Source of the DNA: Aliigemmobacter aestuarii
GTDB lineage: Bacteria > Pseudomonadota > Alphaproteobacteria > Rhodobacterales > Rhodobacteraceae
DNA length: 64,000 nucleotides
Direction: 5' to 3'
NCBI RefSeq assembly: GCF_004799285.1
Contig: NZ_SSND01000002.1
Span: 434,001 to 498,000, forward strand
Shown here: positions 11,053 through 21,894 of the stretch, in pieces
Layout of the letters: the number at the start of each line of letters is the position of its first letter
Position numbering within the stretch: position 1 is the stretch's first letter
The notes under the pieces: generated by a model
Database searches by the model: none
Seen by the model: the letters and a program-made list of their open reading frames with translations, nothing else
What the model was told of the DNA's origin: nothing
Made by a program: the position numbers and the translations under genes

Positions 11053-11368
11053 GTGCTGTCTCCTGCTGTGCAAAAACGTTGCTTTTGAGGTAGGCGGCAC
11101 GATGCGGCTTGTCGCCTGCCGTGGATGCACCGGAATTGTGCGATAACGCGCAACGGCGCTGCCCCACCCGTTCGCACGGTCGCATGGCGGACCCGCAAAG
11201 GACGGTTGCCTGCCGGGTGAAACGGGGCCATGCTGAACCCGTCAAGCGGCATGGGCAGGGGGCGCGCCGCCGTCCGACCCGACACGGGGCCGCACGTATC
11301 CGGTCATCGCGATGCCGCCCTCATGGGCCTTGCGCATCGGCCTTCACACCCGAGCCGGGGAGACTGTC
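11053..11368. other. Intergenic region between wrbA and rpoN
   Basis: About 316 bp separating divergent wrbA and rpoN. No convincing coding sequence, RNA gene or -24/-12 box was found. It should hold both promoters. The segment just left of wrbA (11070-11100) is its least GC-rich part. Confidence 0.5.
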
Positions 11369-12679
11369 GTGGTTGGTATGGACCTTGGGCTGAAACAGCG
11401 CGGCGTGCTGGCGATGACGCCGGCGCTGCGGCAGGCGATCGGATTCCTCGCCCTGTCGAACACCGAACTTTCCGCCCGGCTGGCAGACCTTCAGGCGCAG
11501 AACGCCGCGCTGGACCCTTCACCCGAGGCGGAACCCGAAGCATGGCTCGGGCTGATGCGGCAGATTTCGCCACCGTCCGACCAGCGGCCCCGCCCGCCGC
11601 CAGATCCACAGGGCGCGTCCGGTGGCTACGACACCGACAGGATCGCCGAGGGCGATCCGGGGCTGATCGCGCATGTGGGCGCGCAGCTGCCGCTTCTGGT
11701 GCGCGACCCGGCTGACCGGCCCGTCGCCCAGGCGTTCCTTCAGGCGCTGGAACCGTCGGGCTGGCTAGGTGCCGATCTGGCGGACATCGCGACCGAGGCG
11801 CGCGTTCCCATCGCCCGCGCCGAAAAGGTCCTGCGGCAATTGCAGGCCGCCGAACCGACCGGCCTCTTTGCCCGGTCGCTGGCGGAATGCCTGCACCTTC
11901 AGGCCGAAGAAAAGGGCCTGCTGACCCCGGCCTTTCTGCGGTTGCTTGAAAACCTGCCGCTCTTGGCCGCGGGCGACATCGACGCACTTGCCGCGGCCTG
12001 CGGCTGCGATCAGGACGCGGTGCTGACGATGGCGCGGGCGCTGCGGCGGATGAACCCGAAACCGGGGGCCGCCTTTTCGCAGGCTCCGGCACCGGCCCGC
12101 CCCCCCGATCTGGTGCTGCGCCGCGATGGCGAGGGCTGGATCGTGGAACTGAACGCGCAGACCGCGCCAAGCCTGCGGCTGACCGGCTCAGGCGCATCGC
12201 CCGAATCCCTGCGCGAGGCGCGGGCGCTGGTGCAGGCGCTGGAGCGGCGCCACGGCACGGTTCTGGCCATCGCCGCCGAGATCGTCGCCCGGCAGGATAC
12301 CCATTTGCGCAGGTCCGGCCCGCTTGCGGCGCTGACGATCAACGATCTGGCCGCAGCGACGGGAATGCACCGCAGCACCGTCAGCCGTGTCACTGCGGCC
12401 CTTTACCTGAAGACCCCGAAGCGCACCCTGCGACTGCGCGACCTGATGTGCGCCTCGGCCCCTGCCGCCCGACGGCTGGAGGACCCCCTGTCGGTCGATG
12501 CGGTGCTGGAGCGGATGCGGGCCATCGTGGCGGCGGAAAACCCGGCACGGCCCCTTTCGGATGCTGCCATCGCCGAACGTCTGCTGCCCGAGGGCGCGGC
12601 GCTGGCGCGACGGACGGTCGCCAAGTACCGCGGGCTGGCAGGAATTCCGCCGCGCGCCGCCCGCCGCCGACAGGCGTGA
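11369..12679 (+). CDS. rpoN: RNA polymerase sigma-54 factor
   Basis: Sigma-54 of about 436 residues. Region I is the Gln/Leu-rich activator-responsive stretch LKQRGVLAMTPALRQAIGFLALSN. A variable acidic linker follows, then the core-binding region. The DNA-binding HTH GMHRSTVSRVTAALYLKTP and the RpoN box ARRTVAKYRGLAGIPP at the C-terminus are both clear. GTG at 11369 is chosen because GGGGAG lies six bases upstream; ATG at 11378 is an alternative. It is not beside the genes that flank the housekeeping copy in most proteobacteria. Instead it precedes a transporter operon with a -24/-12 promoter, suggesting a dedicated paralogue. Confidence 0.93.
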   Translation: MVGMDLGLKQRGVLAMTPALRQAIGFLALSNTELSARLADLQAQNAALDPSPEAEPEAWLGLMRQISPPSDQRPRPPPDPQGASGGYDTDRIAEGDPGLIAHVGAQLPLLVRDPADRPVAQAFLQALEPSGWLGADLADIATEARVPIARAEKVLRQLQAAEPTGLFARSLAECLHLQAEEKGLLTPAFLRLLENLPLLAAGDIDALAAACGCDQDAVLTMARALRRMNPKPGAAFSQAPAPARPPDLVLRRDGEGWIVELNAQTAPSLRLTGSGASPESLREARALVQALERRHGTVLAIAAEIVARQDTHLRRSGPLAALTINDLAAATGMHRSTVSRVTAALYLKTPKRTLRLRDLMCASAPAARRLEDPLSVDAVLERMRAIVAAENPARPLSDAAIAERLLPEGAALARRTVAKYRGLAGIPPRAARRRQA

Positions 12680-12690
12680 AAGCCAAACAG

Positions 12691-12713
12691 GCCTGCGTGA
12701 CATTCACGCAGGC
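12691..12713. promoter_or_regulatory. Perfect inverted repeat, candidate activator-binding site (or rpoN terminator)
   Basis: GCCTGCGTGA (12691-12700) and TCACGCAGGC (12704-12713) form a perfect 10-bp-arm repeat around CAT. It starts 12 bp after the rpoN stop, so it could terminate rpoN, but no T tract follows. Its core GCGTGACATTCACGC ends 50 bp before the sigma-54 box at 12760. A related core sits 49 bp before the second sigma-54 box, which supports an enhancer site. Confidence 0.55.
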
Positions 12714-12759
12714 AGCGCGCCCCCCTTGGCCGATCAGGGATCAGGGGGCGGAACGAGTG

Positions 12760-12776
12760 TGGCACGTCTTGTGCAT
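12760..12776 (+). promoter_or_regulatory. Sigma-54 (-24/-12) promoter of the peptide transporter operon
   Basis: TGGCACGTCTTGTGCAT matches the sigma-54 consensus TGGCACG-N4-TTGCW except for one base, with GG and GC exactly 12 bp apart. The predicted start of transcription is near 12786, giving a leader of about 64 bases before the binding-protein gene. It lies directly downstream of an rpoN gene. Confidence 0.75.
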
Positions 12777-12849
12777 ACCAGTCTGATGTCCGCACCGATC
12801 GGACCAACGCACCCAAAGAACCGGGGCATGATCACATGGGAGATACCAA

Positions 12850-14388
12850 ATGAAAGCACTTCCGCGTCTGCTGATGGCCACCGCTCTGGCCGCCACCCCA
12901 GCCCTTTTTCCCGCCGCCGTCGCGGCCGAGGACCTGATCGTCGGCTTCACGCTCGATGCCGACACGCTTGATCCTGCGAACCACCGCAAGCGCGAGACGG
13001 AGACGATCATCCGCAACCTTTATGACGGCCTGCTGACTCGCGATGCAAACATGCTTGTCGTGCCCGAGCTCGCAGAGTCGATCACCCAGATCTCGCCCAC
13101 CGAATACGATTTCAAGATCCGGTCGGGGGTGAAGTTCCATGACGGCAGCACCCTGACCGCCGAGGACGTGAAGTTCACGCTGGACCGTATCACCGTCGAG
13201 AACGCGATGGGTGGCCAGACCAGCCCGCGCCAAGGCCTGATGGGACCGGTCGCCTCGGTCGATGTCACGGCGCCGGATACCGTCCGGATCACGCTGAAGG
13301 AACCCTGGCCGATCCTGCCCGCGATGCTGCCCAACCAGCAGATCGTGTCGAAGGCCTTCGTCGAATCCGTCGGCAACGAAGGGCTGGCGACCCAGGTCAA
13401 CGGCACCGGCCCCTTCAAGCTGGTGGAATGGCGCAAGGGCGATGCCATCATCATGGAGCGGTTCGACGACTATTACGGCGGCGCTGCCGATATCCCGCCG
13501 GTCGACAAGGCATGCGTCGATCGCGTGATCTTCAAGATCATTCCCGAAAGCGCCAGCCGCGTCGCCGCCCTTCTGGCGGGCGAGGTGCATATCATCAACG
13601 AACTGCCCGCCTTCTCGATCTCTCAGGTCGAATCGAACGACGGCACGCAGGTGATGACGGTGAACGGCACCCGCAGCTTCTTCATCGCGATGAACATGGA
13701 AGGCGAACATTTCGACGACGTGAAGGTGCGCCAGGCCGCCGCGATGGCGATCGACAAGCAGCTGATCATCGACAAGATCCTCGGCGGCAACGCGGCACCG
13801 ATCGACGGCATCCTCTCGCCCGACGCGTTCGGCGCCAGCGAACTGCCGAAGGTGGGCTATGACCCGGAAAAGGCCAAGGCCCTTCTGGCCGAGGCGGGCT
13901 TCCCCGACGGGATCGACGTGACGATGGACACCGAAGGCGCGTTCAAGGACACGGCCGAGGCCATCGCCTCGATGCTGACCAACGCGGGCATCCGCACCAC
14001 CGTGATGGTCGGCGAAGGCGCCCAGCTTTCCGACAAGTGGCGCACCAAGGGCGCGCCCAAGTCCGGCGACATGTATTTCACCAGCTGGGGCAACGGTTCG
14101 CTCGATCCGTTCGATATCTTCACGCCGACGCACAAGACCAATGACCGCGGCAATTCGGCGGGCTATGCCAACCCGGAACTTGACGCGATCCTTGATGCGG
14201 CCGCCGTGGAGCTGGATGTGGAAAAGCGCCGGGCGATGTATCGCGACGCCGAGATGATGATCAACGCGGATCAGCCCTATGTCTATCTCTGGGTTCCCAA
14301 GGACATCTACGGCGTTTCCAAGCGCGTGACCGGCTGGCAGCCCAGTGCCGACAGCCGCATCAACCTGCACGACGCCTGCCTGAATTGA
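12850..14388 (+). CDS. Peptide-type ABC transporter substrate-binding protein (SBP family 5)
   Basis: A 512-residue periplasmic binding protein. It has a signal peptide (cleavage near AVAAED) and the family 5 opening GFTLDADTLDPANHRKRETETIIRNLYDGLL. The body is typical, with FKIRSGVKFHDGSTLTAEDVKFTLDRI. GGGAG lies seven bases upstream of the ATG. It is the first gene of a five-part transporter followed by a C45-type hydrolase. The ligand may be a short peptide or an acylated or amide compound rather than a free dipeptide; this is inferred from the hydrolase. Confidence 0.92.
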   Translation: MKALPRLLMATALAATPALFPAAVAAEDLIVGFTLDADTLDPANHRKRETETIIRNLYDGLLTRDANMLVVPELAESITQISPTEYDFKIRSGVKFHDGSTLTAEDVKFTLDRITVENAMGGQTSPRQGLMGPVASVDVTAPDTVRITLKEPWPILPAMLPNQQIVSKAFVESVGNEGLATQVNGTGPFKLVEWRKGDAIIMERFDDYYGGAADIPPVDKACVDRVIFKIIPESASRVAALLAGEVHIINELPAFSISQVESNDGTQVMTVNGTRSFFIAMNMEGEHFDDVKVRQAAAMAIDKQLIIDKILGGNAAPIDGILSPDAFGASELPKVGYDPEKAKALLAEAGFPDGIDVTMDTEGAFKDTAEAIASMLTNAGIRTTVMVGEGAQLSDKWRTKGAPKSGDMYFTSWGNGSLDPFDIFTPTHKTNDRGNSAGYANPELDAILDAAAVELDVEKRRAMYRDAEMMINADQPYVYLWVPKDIYGVSKRVTGWQPSADSRINLHDACLN

Positions 14389-14414
14389 CCTGACCTGAAC
14401 CGGGAGGAACGGGG

Positions 14415-15422
14415 ATGAGCCTCGGAAAGCTGCTGGAGCGCATAATCCAGCTTGTCCCCGTATTGCTTGGGGTCAGCCTCATCGTCTTCGTGATGCTGGC
14501 GCTGACACCCGGCGACCCGGTGCAGATCATGGTCGGCGAACAGGCGATCACCGCCGAACAGGAGGCCGAGCTGCGCCGCGACCTGGGCCTTGACCGCCCG
14601 CTGGTGGAACGCTTCTTCCTGTTCGTCGCGAATGCCGTGCAGTTCGACTTCGGCCAAAGCTACTATCACGGGCGGCCGGTGGCTGATGTCATCGCCGAAC
14701 GGCTGCCCGCGACCATCGAACTTTCGCTTGTCGCGCTGATCGTGGCCCTGGCCACCGCCATTCCGCTGGGGGTGCTGGCCGCGATCCGGAAGAATTCCAT
14801 ATTCGACCGGATGGCAACGGTTGGCTCGCTTCTGGGGGTGTCGCTGCCCGGATTCTGGTTCGGCATCCTGCTGATCATGCTCTTCGCCGTCCACCTTCAG
14901 ATCCTGCCCGTGTCGGGGCGCATCGGCTATGCCAGCGAGGTTCTGACCGTCACGGGTTTCCTTCTGATCGACACGCTTCTTGCTGGCGATATCGCCGCCT
15001 TCGGCGAAGCTCTGCGCTATCTTCTGCTGCCCGCCATCACGCTCGGCCTGCCGATGACGGCGATCCTGATGCGGGTCACCCGGACCTCGATGCTGGAAGT
15101 GATGCGGCAGGACTACATCACCTTTGCCGAGGCCAAGGGCCTGCCCCGCCGCCGCGTGCTTTACCGCCACGCGCTGAAGAATGCGCTGATCCCGACCGTC
15201 TCGGTCGCGGCGATCGAAACCGGCAGCCTTCTGGGCGGCAACATGATCGTTGAAACCGTGTTCGGCTGGCCCGGCCTGGGGCGTCTGGTGGTGGAAAGCA
15301 TCTTCCTGCGGAACTACCCGCTGGTTCAGGCGGCGGTGCTGCTTTACGCGGTCACCTATGTCCTGCTGAACTTCATCGCCGACATCCTCTACACCGTCCT
15401 GAACCCGAGGGTGAAGCTGTGA
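14415..15422 (+). CDS. Peptide-type ABC transporter permease (DppB-like)
   Basis: A 335-residue inner-membrane permease. The N-terminal helix is followed by the long periplasmic region with MLALTPGDPVQIMVGEQA, then the cytoplasmic EAA loop in YITFAEAKGLPRRRVLYRHALKNALIP, which contacts the ATPases. Six hydrophobic segments are apparent. A GGGAGGAACGGGG run precedes the start. Its stop overlaps the next permease's start by 4 bp (GTGA, 15419-15422). Confidence 0.92.
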   Translation: MSLGKLLERIIQLVPVLLGVSLIVFVMLALTPGDPVQIMVGEQAITAEQEAELRRDLGLDRPLVERFFLFVANAVQFDFGQSYYHGRPVADVIAERLPATIELSLVALIVALATAIPLGVLAAIRKNSIFDRMATVGSLLGVSLPGFWFGILLIMLFAVHLQILPVSGRIGYASEVLTVTGFLLIDTLLAGDIAAFGEALRYLLLPAITLGLPMTAILMRVTRTSMLEVMRQDYITFAEAKGLPRRRVLYRHALKNALIPTVSVAAIETGSLLGGNMIVETVFGWPGLGRLVVESIFLRNYPLVQAAVLLYAVTYVLLNFIADILYTVLNPRVKL

Positions 15423-16312
15423 CCGACGCAACCCTTGCCCCCACACCCCCCGCCGATTCCCTGTTCCGCCGCAACCTGCGCGAATTCCGGCGCAACCGGC
15501 TGGCGATGGCCTCGGTCATCGTGGTGCTGATCTTCGTCATCATGGCCGTGGCGGCACCGCTGATCGCGCCGCAGGACCCGAACGCCACCGACCTGTTCCG
15601 CCGCCTGCAACCGCCCGCCTGGGTGCAGGGGGGCGACTGGGCCTATCCCCTGGGCTGCGACGCGCTTGGCCGCGACATCCTTTCGCGCATCATCTATGGC
15701 GCGCGGATCTCGATCTTCATCGGGGTCGCGGTCATCATTCTTGCCACCGGCGTGGGCATCCTTGCGGGCCTTGCGGCGGGCTATTTCCGTGGCTGGGTCG
15801 ATGTCGTCATCGGGCGGGTGGTGGATATCCTTCTTGGCTTTCCCTACCTGATCTTCGCCATCGGCCTGATGGCCATGATGGGGCCGGGCCTGATGAACAT
15901 CGTGCTGGCGCTGGCCTACAAGGAATGGGTCATCCCCTGCCGCGTGGTGCGGGGCGAAACACTGGCCGTGCGCGAACTGGAATATGTAGAGGCAGCCCGC
16001 GCGCTTGGCGCCGGTCCCCGCCACATCATGTGGCGCGAAATCCTGCCGAACATCCTGTCGCCCGTCATCGTCGTCTCGACCATCCGCATGGCGAACGTGA
16101 TCATCCTCGAGGCGTCGCTGTCCTTCCTTGGCCTTGGCGTGCAGCCGCCCACCGCAAGCTGGGGCAGCATGGTATCGGACGGACGCGCCTTCATCCTCGA
16201 GGCCTGGTGGGTTTCCACCTTCCCCGGCCTTGCCATCCTGCTTCTTGTGCTGGCGATCAACGTCGCAAGCCAGGGCCTGCGTGACGCCTTCGACCCGAGG
16301 TTCAGCGAATGA
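15419..16312 (+). CDS. Peptide-type ABC transporter permease (DppC-like)
   Basis: A 297-residue permease with the OppC-type N-terminus (FRRNLREFRRNRLAMASVIVV), the GCDALGRDILSRIIYGARIS segment and the EAA loop VEAARALGAGPRHIMWREILPNI. It starts with GTG at 15419, inside the stop of the previous gene, so the two are translationally coupled. It forms a heterodimeric channel with the DppB-like protein. Confidence 0.92.
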   Translation: MTDATLAPTPPADSLFRRNLREFRRNRLAMASVIVVLIFVIMAVAAPLIAPQDPNATDLFRRLQPPAWVQGGDWAYPLGCDALGRDILSRIIYGARISIFIGVAVIILATGVGILAGLAAGYFRGWVDVVIGRVVDILLGFPYLIFAIGLMAMMGPGLMNIVLALAYKEWVIPCRVVRGETLAVRELEYVEAARALGAGPRHIMWREILPNILSPVIVVSTIRMANVIILEASLSFLGLGVQPPTASWGSMVSDGRAFILEAWWVSTFPGLAILLLVLAINVASQGLRDAFDPRFSE

Positions 16313-17298
16313 CCGTGCTTCTGGAAGTCACCAACCTGCGGACCGAATTCAACGCCCGCGCCGGTCTGGTCCGCGCGGTGGACGGGGTCAGCCTGCGCGT
16401 CTCGCGCGGGGAATGCCTGGGCGTCGTGGGCGAAAGCGGATCGGGCAAGTCGGTGACGTTTTCCAGCGTCATGGGCCTCGTTCGGTCACCCGGACGCGTG
16501 ACCCAGGGCACGATCTTCTTTGACGGGCGCAACCTGCGCGACCTGTCGTCCGAAGAGATGCGCGCGATCCGGGGCCGCGACATCGCAATGACGATGCAGG
16601 ACGCGCTGACCGCTCTCAACCCCGCGCTGACCGTGGGCGAACAGCTTGCCGAGGTGCTGGAGGCCCATGACGAAACCCTGCCCTCGTCGGGCAGCGCACG
16701 CCGCGCCGCGATCCGTGACCGGTCGGTCGAGATGCTTGGCCTTGTCGGGATCCCCTCGCCCGACACACGGCTCAGGCAGTATCCGCATGAATTTTCCGGC
16801 GGGATGCGGCAGCGGATCATGATCGCCATCGCGCTGGCCTGCCGGCCCAAGCTGCTGATCGCCGACGAACCCACGACCGCGCTGGATGTGACGATCCAGG
16901 CGCAGGTTCTGGAACTGATCACCGACATCCGCGAACGGCTGGGGATGGCGGTGGTGCTGATCACCCATGACCTTGGCGTGGTCGCCGAACATTGCGACCG
17001 GGTGATGGTGATGTATGCAGGCCAGGTGGTCGAGGAAGGGCCGACCGATCAGGTGATCGGCCAGCCGCGCCACCCCTATACGCGGGGGCTTCTGGCCTCG
17101 ATCCCGCGGCCGGCGCTGCGTGGCCAGCCGCTGACCCCGATCAGCGGGCAGGTCCCCGATCTGGTGGGCCTGCCGCCGCAATGCCGGTTCCATTCCCGCT
17201 GCCCTCTGGCCCGGCCCGAATGTCTGGTCGAGGTGCCGATGCGCGATGCGGGGCCGGGGCGCCGCGCCCGGTGCCTCAGACTGGAGGATGTGGAATGA
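16309..17298 (+). CDS. Peptide-type ABC transporter ATP-binding protein (DppD-like)
   Basis: A 329-residue ATPase. Walker A is [11 protein letters not shown], the signature is [14 protein letters not shown], Walker B is [12 protein letters not shown] and the switch His lies in LITHDLGV. The C-terminal oligopeptide-transporter extension contains [14 protein letters not shown], a Cys-rich motif usual in DppD/OppD. It overlaps both neighbours by 4 bp. Confidence 0.93.
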   Translation: MTVLLEVTNLRTEFNARAGLVRAVDGVSLRVSRGECLGVVGESGSGKSVTFSSVMGLVRSPGRVTQGTIFFDGRNLRDLSSEEMRAIRGRDIAMTMQDALTALNPALTVGEQLAEVLEAHDETLPSSGSARRAAIRDRSVEMLGLVGIPSPDTRLRQYPHEFSGGMRQRIMIAIALACRPKLLIADEPTTALDVTIQAQVLELITDIRERLGMAVVLITHDLGVVAEHCDRVMVMYAGQVVEEGPTDQVIGQPRHPYTRGLLASIPRPALRGQPLTPISGQVPDLVGLPPQCRFHSRCPLARPECLVEVPMRDAGPGRRARCLRLEDVE

Positions 17299-18299
17299 CC
17301 CTGCTTCGCGTGGACGGTCTGTCCAAGGAATATGAGGCGCGCCGGTCCCTTGCGCAGCGCCTGACGGGCGTGCCGCGCAGCGTCGTGCGGGCGGTGAACG
17401 ACGTATCCCTGACCGTCGAGAAGGGCGAGGTTCTGGGCCTGATCGGGGAATCGGGCTGCGGCAAGTCCACGCTCGGCCGGGCGATCCTGCGCCTGCACGA
17501 ACCGACCGCGGGCCGGGTCACCTTTGACGGCACAGATGTGACCGCCCTGTCGCCCCCCGATCTCAAGGCGATGCGGCGGCGGATGCAGATCATCTTTCAG
17601 GACCCCTACGCCAGCCTGAACCCCCGCCGCACCGTGGCCGAGATCGTAGGCCTGCCGCTGGCCTTGCATGGCATCGCCGAAGGCGAAGAGGCGCGCGCGA
17701 TCACCGCCCGCGTGCTGGAACGCGTTGGCCTGCGCGCGGGTCAGCTTGACCGCTATCCGCACCAGTTTTCCGGCGGCCAGCGCCAGCGCATCGGGATCGC
17801 CCGCGCGCTTGTGTCGAACCCCGAATTCATCGTCTGCGACGAACCCGTCTCGGCGCTGGACGTGTCGATCCAGGCGCAGATCATCGCGCTATTGCTGGAA
17901 CTGAAGCGCGAACTGGGCCTGACCTATCTGTTCATCAGCCACGACATCTCGGTCATCGGCTATCTCGCCGACCGGGTGGCGGTGATGTATCTGGGCGAGA
18001 TCGTGGAAACAGGTCCTGTGGACCGGGTGCTGGACAACCCGCGCCACCCCTATACGCAAAGCCTTCTGTCCGCCGTGCCCGAGGTGGGGCCGCGCCGGGC
18101 GAAGGCGCGCGTGCGGCTGCAGGGCGACCTGCCGTCGCCCCTGAACCCGCCGAAGGGTTGCAAGTTCCATACCCGCTGCCCGCTGGCGATCCCGGCCTGC
18201 CAGACGCTTGCCCCCGAAAGCCGGACGGTGGGGCCGGGCCATGTCGCCGCCTGTCACCGGCTCGACGAAAACCTGACCCTTCTGGAAGGCGCGCGATGA
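17295..18299 (+). CDS. Peptide-type ABC transporter ATP-binding protein (DppF-like)
   Basis: A 334-residue ATPase. Walker A is [13 protein letters not shown], with the Q-loop [14 protein letters not shown] typical of DppF, the signature [14 protein letters not shown] and Walker [13 protein letters not shown]. The C-terminal Cys motif is [14 protein letters not shown]. The ATG at 17295 overlaps the previous stop (ATGA); the longer open frame upstream is out of phase with dppD-like coding and is not used. Confidence 0.93.
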   Translation: MTLLRVDGLSKEYEARRSLAQRLTGVPRSVVRAVNDVSLTVEKGEVLGLIGESGCGKSTLGRAILRLHEPTAGRVTFDGTDVTALSPPDLKAMRRRMQIIFQDPYASLNPRRTVAEIVGLPLALHGIAEGEEARAITARVLERVGLRAGQLDRYPHQFSGGQRQRIGIARALVSNPEFIVCDEPVSALDVSIQAQIIALLLELKRELGLTYLFISHDISVIGYLADRVAVMYLGEIVETGPVDRVLDNPRHPYTQSLLSAVPEVGPRRAKARVRLQGDLPSPLNPPKGCKFHTRCPLAIPACQTLAPESRTVGPGHVAACHRLDENLTLLEGAR

Positions 18300-19369
18300 T
18301 CGAGGTTTCGGCATCGGGCCCGGCCTATGACCGGGGTCGGGCGCAACAGGGCGCGGCGCCGGTCGAAACGGTGCGCCGCGCGACCGTGGCGCGCGTGGAA
18401 CAGGCCCGTGCCGATGGTCTGATCGACGCCGATGCCGTGGCCTACCTGGCTGCGCAACGCCGCTTTCACGAAAAGCATGATCCCGAAAGCCTTGCCGAAC
18501 TTCGCGGGGTGGCGGACGCCTTTGGCCTGGCCGAGGCCGACATGTTCGCGCATCTGCACCTTGGCACGCTGCGCGACATAAAAGGCGGTGCTGCGCTGAT
18601 CGACGGGTGCAGCGCGATTGCCATTGGCGGTGGCCCCGAGGGGCCGATGGTGTTCAAGAACCGCGACTTTTCGGGCGCGCATCTGGGCATCCAGTGCGTG
18701 CTGCGCCATGCCGGGCCGGACATCGCCACAGGGCAGGTCCTGAGCCTGGGCAGCCTTGGCAGCCTGGCGGCCTGGTCCTCGGGGATCAATGCGGCGGGGC
18801 TTGCGGTGGCCGACACGCAGGTTGCGGTCAACCGCCACCGGGTCGGCTGGCTGCGGTATTTCCTGCTGCCTCGCCTTCTGGCGCGCGCCGCGACGGTGGC
18901 CGAGGCGCTGGCGATGATCCGCGCCACGCCCCATGCGGGGGGCGGCACGCTGGTTCTGGCCGATCGTTCCGGCGCGACGGCCTCGGTCGAACTGTCGGCG
19001 CGCGGCCCGGCGATTGCCGAAGGCGGCCTGCAATGGCGCACCAACCATTACACCGACGCGGCGACCTGCGACGAAACCCTTGGTGCCGATGGCGACCGGA
19101 TCGCCGGCAATTCGCACGCGCGTTACGATCACCTTGCCCGCGTCCTGCCGGGCCACGACTGGACGCGCGCCGCCGCCCGCGCGCTGATGTCCACGCATCC
19201 CGGCCCAAATGGCGGCACCGAGGGCGCGCCGATCTGCCAGCACGGAAACGGAAGCGACGGTGCCGAAACCATTTCCTCGGTCGTCTATTCGTGTAGTCTG
19301 GGGGAAATGGAGATCAGCGAAGGCACGCCCTGCCTTGGCCGCTGGCAGCGGATGGCCCCCTGCCGCTGA
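18296..19369 (+). CDS. C45-family Ntn acyltransferase/hydrolase
   Basis: A 357-residue protein resembling acyl-CoA:6-aminopenicillanate acyltransferase and related C45 peptidases. The hallmark is LIDGCSAIAI, where Cys105 would become the N-terminal nucleophile after self-cleavage at Gly104-Cys105. PMVFKNRDF, WSSGINAAGLAV and the C-terminal NGSDGAETISSVVYSCSLGEMEISEGTPC are further family features. No signal peptide is seen, so it should act in the cytoplasm on material brought in by the transporter, with whose last gene it overlaps by 4 bp (18296-18299). Amide or peptide bond cleavage is the likely reaction; the exact substrate is unknown. Confidence 0.85.
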   Translation: MIEVSASGPAYDRGRAQQGAAPVETVRRATVARVEQARADGLIDADAVAYLAAQRRFHEKHDPESLAELRGVADAFGLAEADMFAHLHLGTLRDIKGGAALIDGCSAIAIGGGPEGPMVFKNRDFSGAHLGIQCVLRHAGPDIATGQVLSLGSLGSLAAWSSGINAAGLAVADTQVAVNRHRVGWLRYFLLPRLLARAATVAEALAMIRATPHAGGGTLVLADRSGATASVELSARGPAIAEGGLQWRTNHYTDAATCDETLGADGDRIAGNSHARYDHLARVLPGHDWTRAAARALMSTHPGPNGGTEGAPICQHGNGSDGAETISSVVYSCSLGEMEISEGTPCLGRWQRMAPCR

Positions 19370-19403
19370 CAGGTAAGGCGCGGCCGGGCATCCGGAAGAC
19401 GGC

Positions 19404-20381
<978 letters not shown>

Positions 20382-20411
20382 TCCGCCACCGCGCGTGATC
20401 CCCACACCACC

Positions 20412-20426
20412 GCGCGGAATTCGCGC
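20412..20426. promoter_or_regulatory. Imperfect palindrome, candidate activator-binding site
   Basis: GCGCGGAATTCGCGC matches the core of the repeat at 12695-12709 (GCGTGACATTCACGC) at 11 of 15 positions, including ATTC and both GCG/CGC ends. It ends 49 bp before the sigma-54 box at 20476, against 50 bp for the first site. The matching sequence and spacing argue for one activator binding both. Confidence 0.5.
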
Positions 20427-20475
20427 AGTCGCCCCCCGTCCGGGCTGCCCCCGCAGGCCAAACCCGGCACCGTTC

Positions 20476-20492
20476 TGGCACGGTTTGCGCAT
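20476..20492 (+). promoter_or_regulatory. Sigma-54 (-24/-12) promoter of the AtuA-like/DUF4387 pair
   Basis: TGGCACGGTTTGCGCAT has the invariant GG and GC with 12-bp phasing. It is identical to the box at 12760 at 14 of 17 positions. Transcription should start near 20502, about 26 bases before the AtuA-like start. Confidence 0.75.
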
Positions 20493-20527
20493 AGGAAAGG
20501 GCACCACGCCAAGCGCGAGAGGAAGAC

Positions 20528-21886
20528 ATGTCGTCCATCAGGATCATCTGCCCGAACGGGCACCTGGGCTTTGCCCCGCTCAAGACCGAAAGTTTCCGCC
20601 TGGCGGTGGAAACCCGTCCCGATTTCATCGCCGCCGATTCCGGCAGCGACGACATCGGCCCCGTGCCCCTGGGCAATGACAGCTGCGCCAGCCCCCGCGC
20701 CTGGCAGGAACATGACCTTGAGGAAATGCTTCTGGCCGCCCGGCGCATCGGCGTTCCGATGCTGATCGGTTCGGCGGGGGATACCGGCACCAACAGCCGC
20801 GTCGACATGTATGTTCAGATCATCCGCGACATCGCCGCGCGCCACAACCTGCCCCCGTTCAAGCTGGGCTGGTTCTATTCCGAGGTCGACCGCGACCTGA
20901 TCCGCGCGAAGATCCGCGGCGGATCGCCCGTGCGCGGCCTCGACGCCCGAGACGACCTTTCTGAAGCCGAACTGGACGCAACATCGCGTGTCGTGGCGAT
21001 GGCCGGGGTGCATCCCTTCGTCAAGCTGCTTGAGGAAGGCTGCGACGTCATCATCGGCGGCCGGTCCTCGGACAGCGCGATCTTTGCCGCCTGCGCGCTT
21101 TTCAAGGGCTTCCCCGAGGCGCAAAGCTATTACCTCGGCAAGGTGCTGGAATGTGCCTCGTTCTGTGCCGAACCCTATGGCGCCAAGGAAACCGTGATGG
21201 GCGAGATCACGACCGACGCGGTCGAAGTCACGGCGATGGCCCCCTGGCAGCGCTGCACCGTCGCATCGGTCGCCGGCCACGCGATGTACGAACGGTCGAA
21301 CCCGTTCCACGAATATGTGGCGGGCGGCCTGCTGGACATGACCAACTGCCGCTATGAACAGGTCGGCGAAAAGACCACCCGCGTGACGGGGATGGAATTC
21401 GTCCCGGCCGAGGATTTCCGGGTGAAACTGGAAGGCTCCGGCAAGGTCGGCGAACGCTTTGTCGGGATGGCGGGCATACGCGACCCCTATACCATCGCCA
21501 ATGTCGATGCGGTGATCGACTGGGCGCGCAAGCAGACCGAGGAACGCTTTGGCCCCGAGGGATGGGAACTGCATTACAGCGTCTTCGGCCGCAACGGCGT
21601 GATGGGCGACATGGAACCCCTGAAGGACAAGCCGGGCCATGAACTGTGCGTCGTGGTGCAGGGCGTGGCCCCCACCCGCGAAATGGCCGAAGAGGTCTGC
21701 ATGACGGGCACCCGGCAGATGTTCTATGCCCGCCTGCCCGATGTGAAGGGCACCGCCGGCGGCGTCTCGTTCGTGCTGGACGAGGTGATGCAGGCCAGCC
21801 CCGCCTATCGCTGGACACTCAATCACACGATGTCGGTCAGCGACCCGCTGGAGCTTTTCCCCACCCATACCGCCGTTGTCGGCTGA
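20528..21886 (+). CDS. AtuA-like (DUF1446) protein
   Basis: A 452-residue protein of the acyclic terpene utilisation AtuA/DUF1446 family. Recognisable stretches are DFIAADSGSDDIGP near the N-terminus, MLIGSAGDTGTNSRVD and VDVIIGGRSSDSAIFAA-like text around residue 175. The reaction is not established for most members, and terpene degradation should not be assumed here. GAGAGGAAG precedes the ATG. It is followed 8 bp later by a DUF4387 gene, its usual small partner, and both should be read from the sigma-54 promoter at 20476. Confidence 0.82.
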   Translation: MSSIRIICPNGHLGFAPLKTESFRLAVETRPDFIAADSGSDDIGPVPLGNDSCASPRAWQEHDLEEMLLAARRIGVPMLIGSAGDTGTNSRVDMYVQIIRDIAARHNLPPFKLGWFYSEVDRDLIRAKIRGGSPVRGLDARDDLSEAELDATSRVVAMAGVHPFVKLLEEGCDVIIGGRSSDSAIFAACALFKGFPEAQSYYLGKVLECASFCAEPYGAKETVMGEITTDAVEVTAMAPWQRCTVASVAGHAMYERSNPFHEYVAGGLLDMTNCRYEQVGEKTTRVTGMEFVPAEDFRVKLEGSGKVGERFVGMAGIRDPYTIANVDAVIDWARKQTEERFGPEGWELHYSVFGRNGVMGDMEPLKDKPGHELCVVVQGVAPTREMAEEVCMTGTRQMFYARLPDVKGTAGGVSFVLDEVMQASPAYRWTLNHTMSVSDPLELFPTHTAVVG

Positions 21887-21894
21887 GGCGCGCG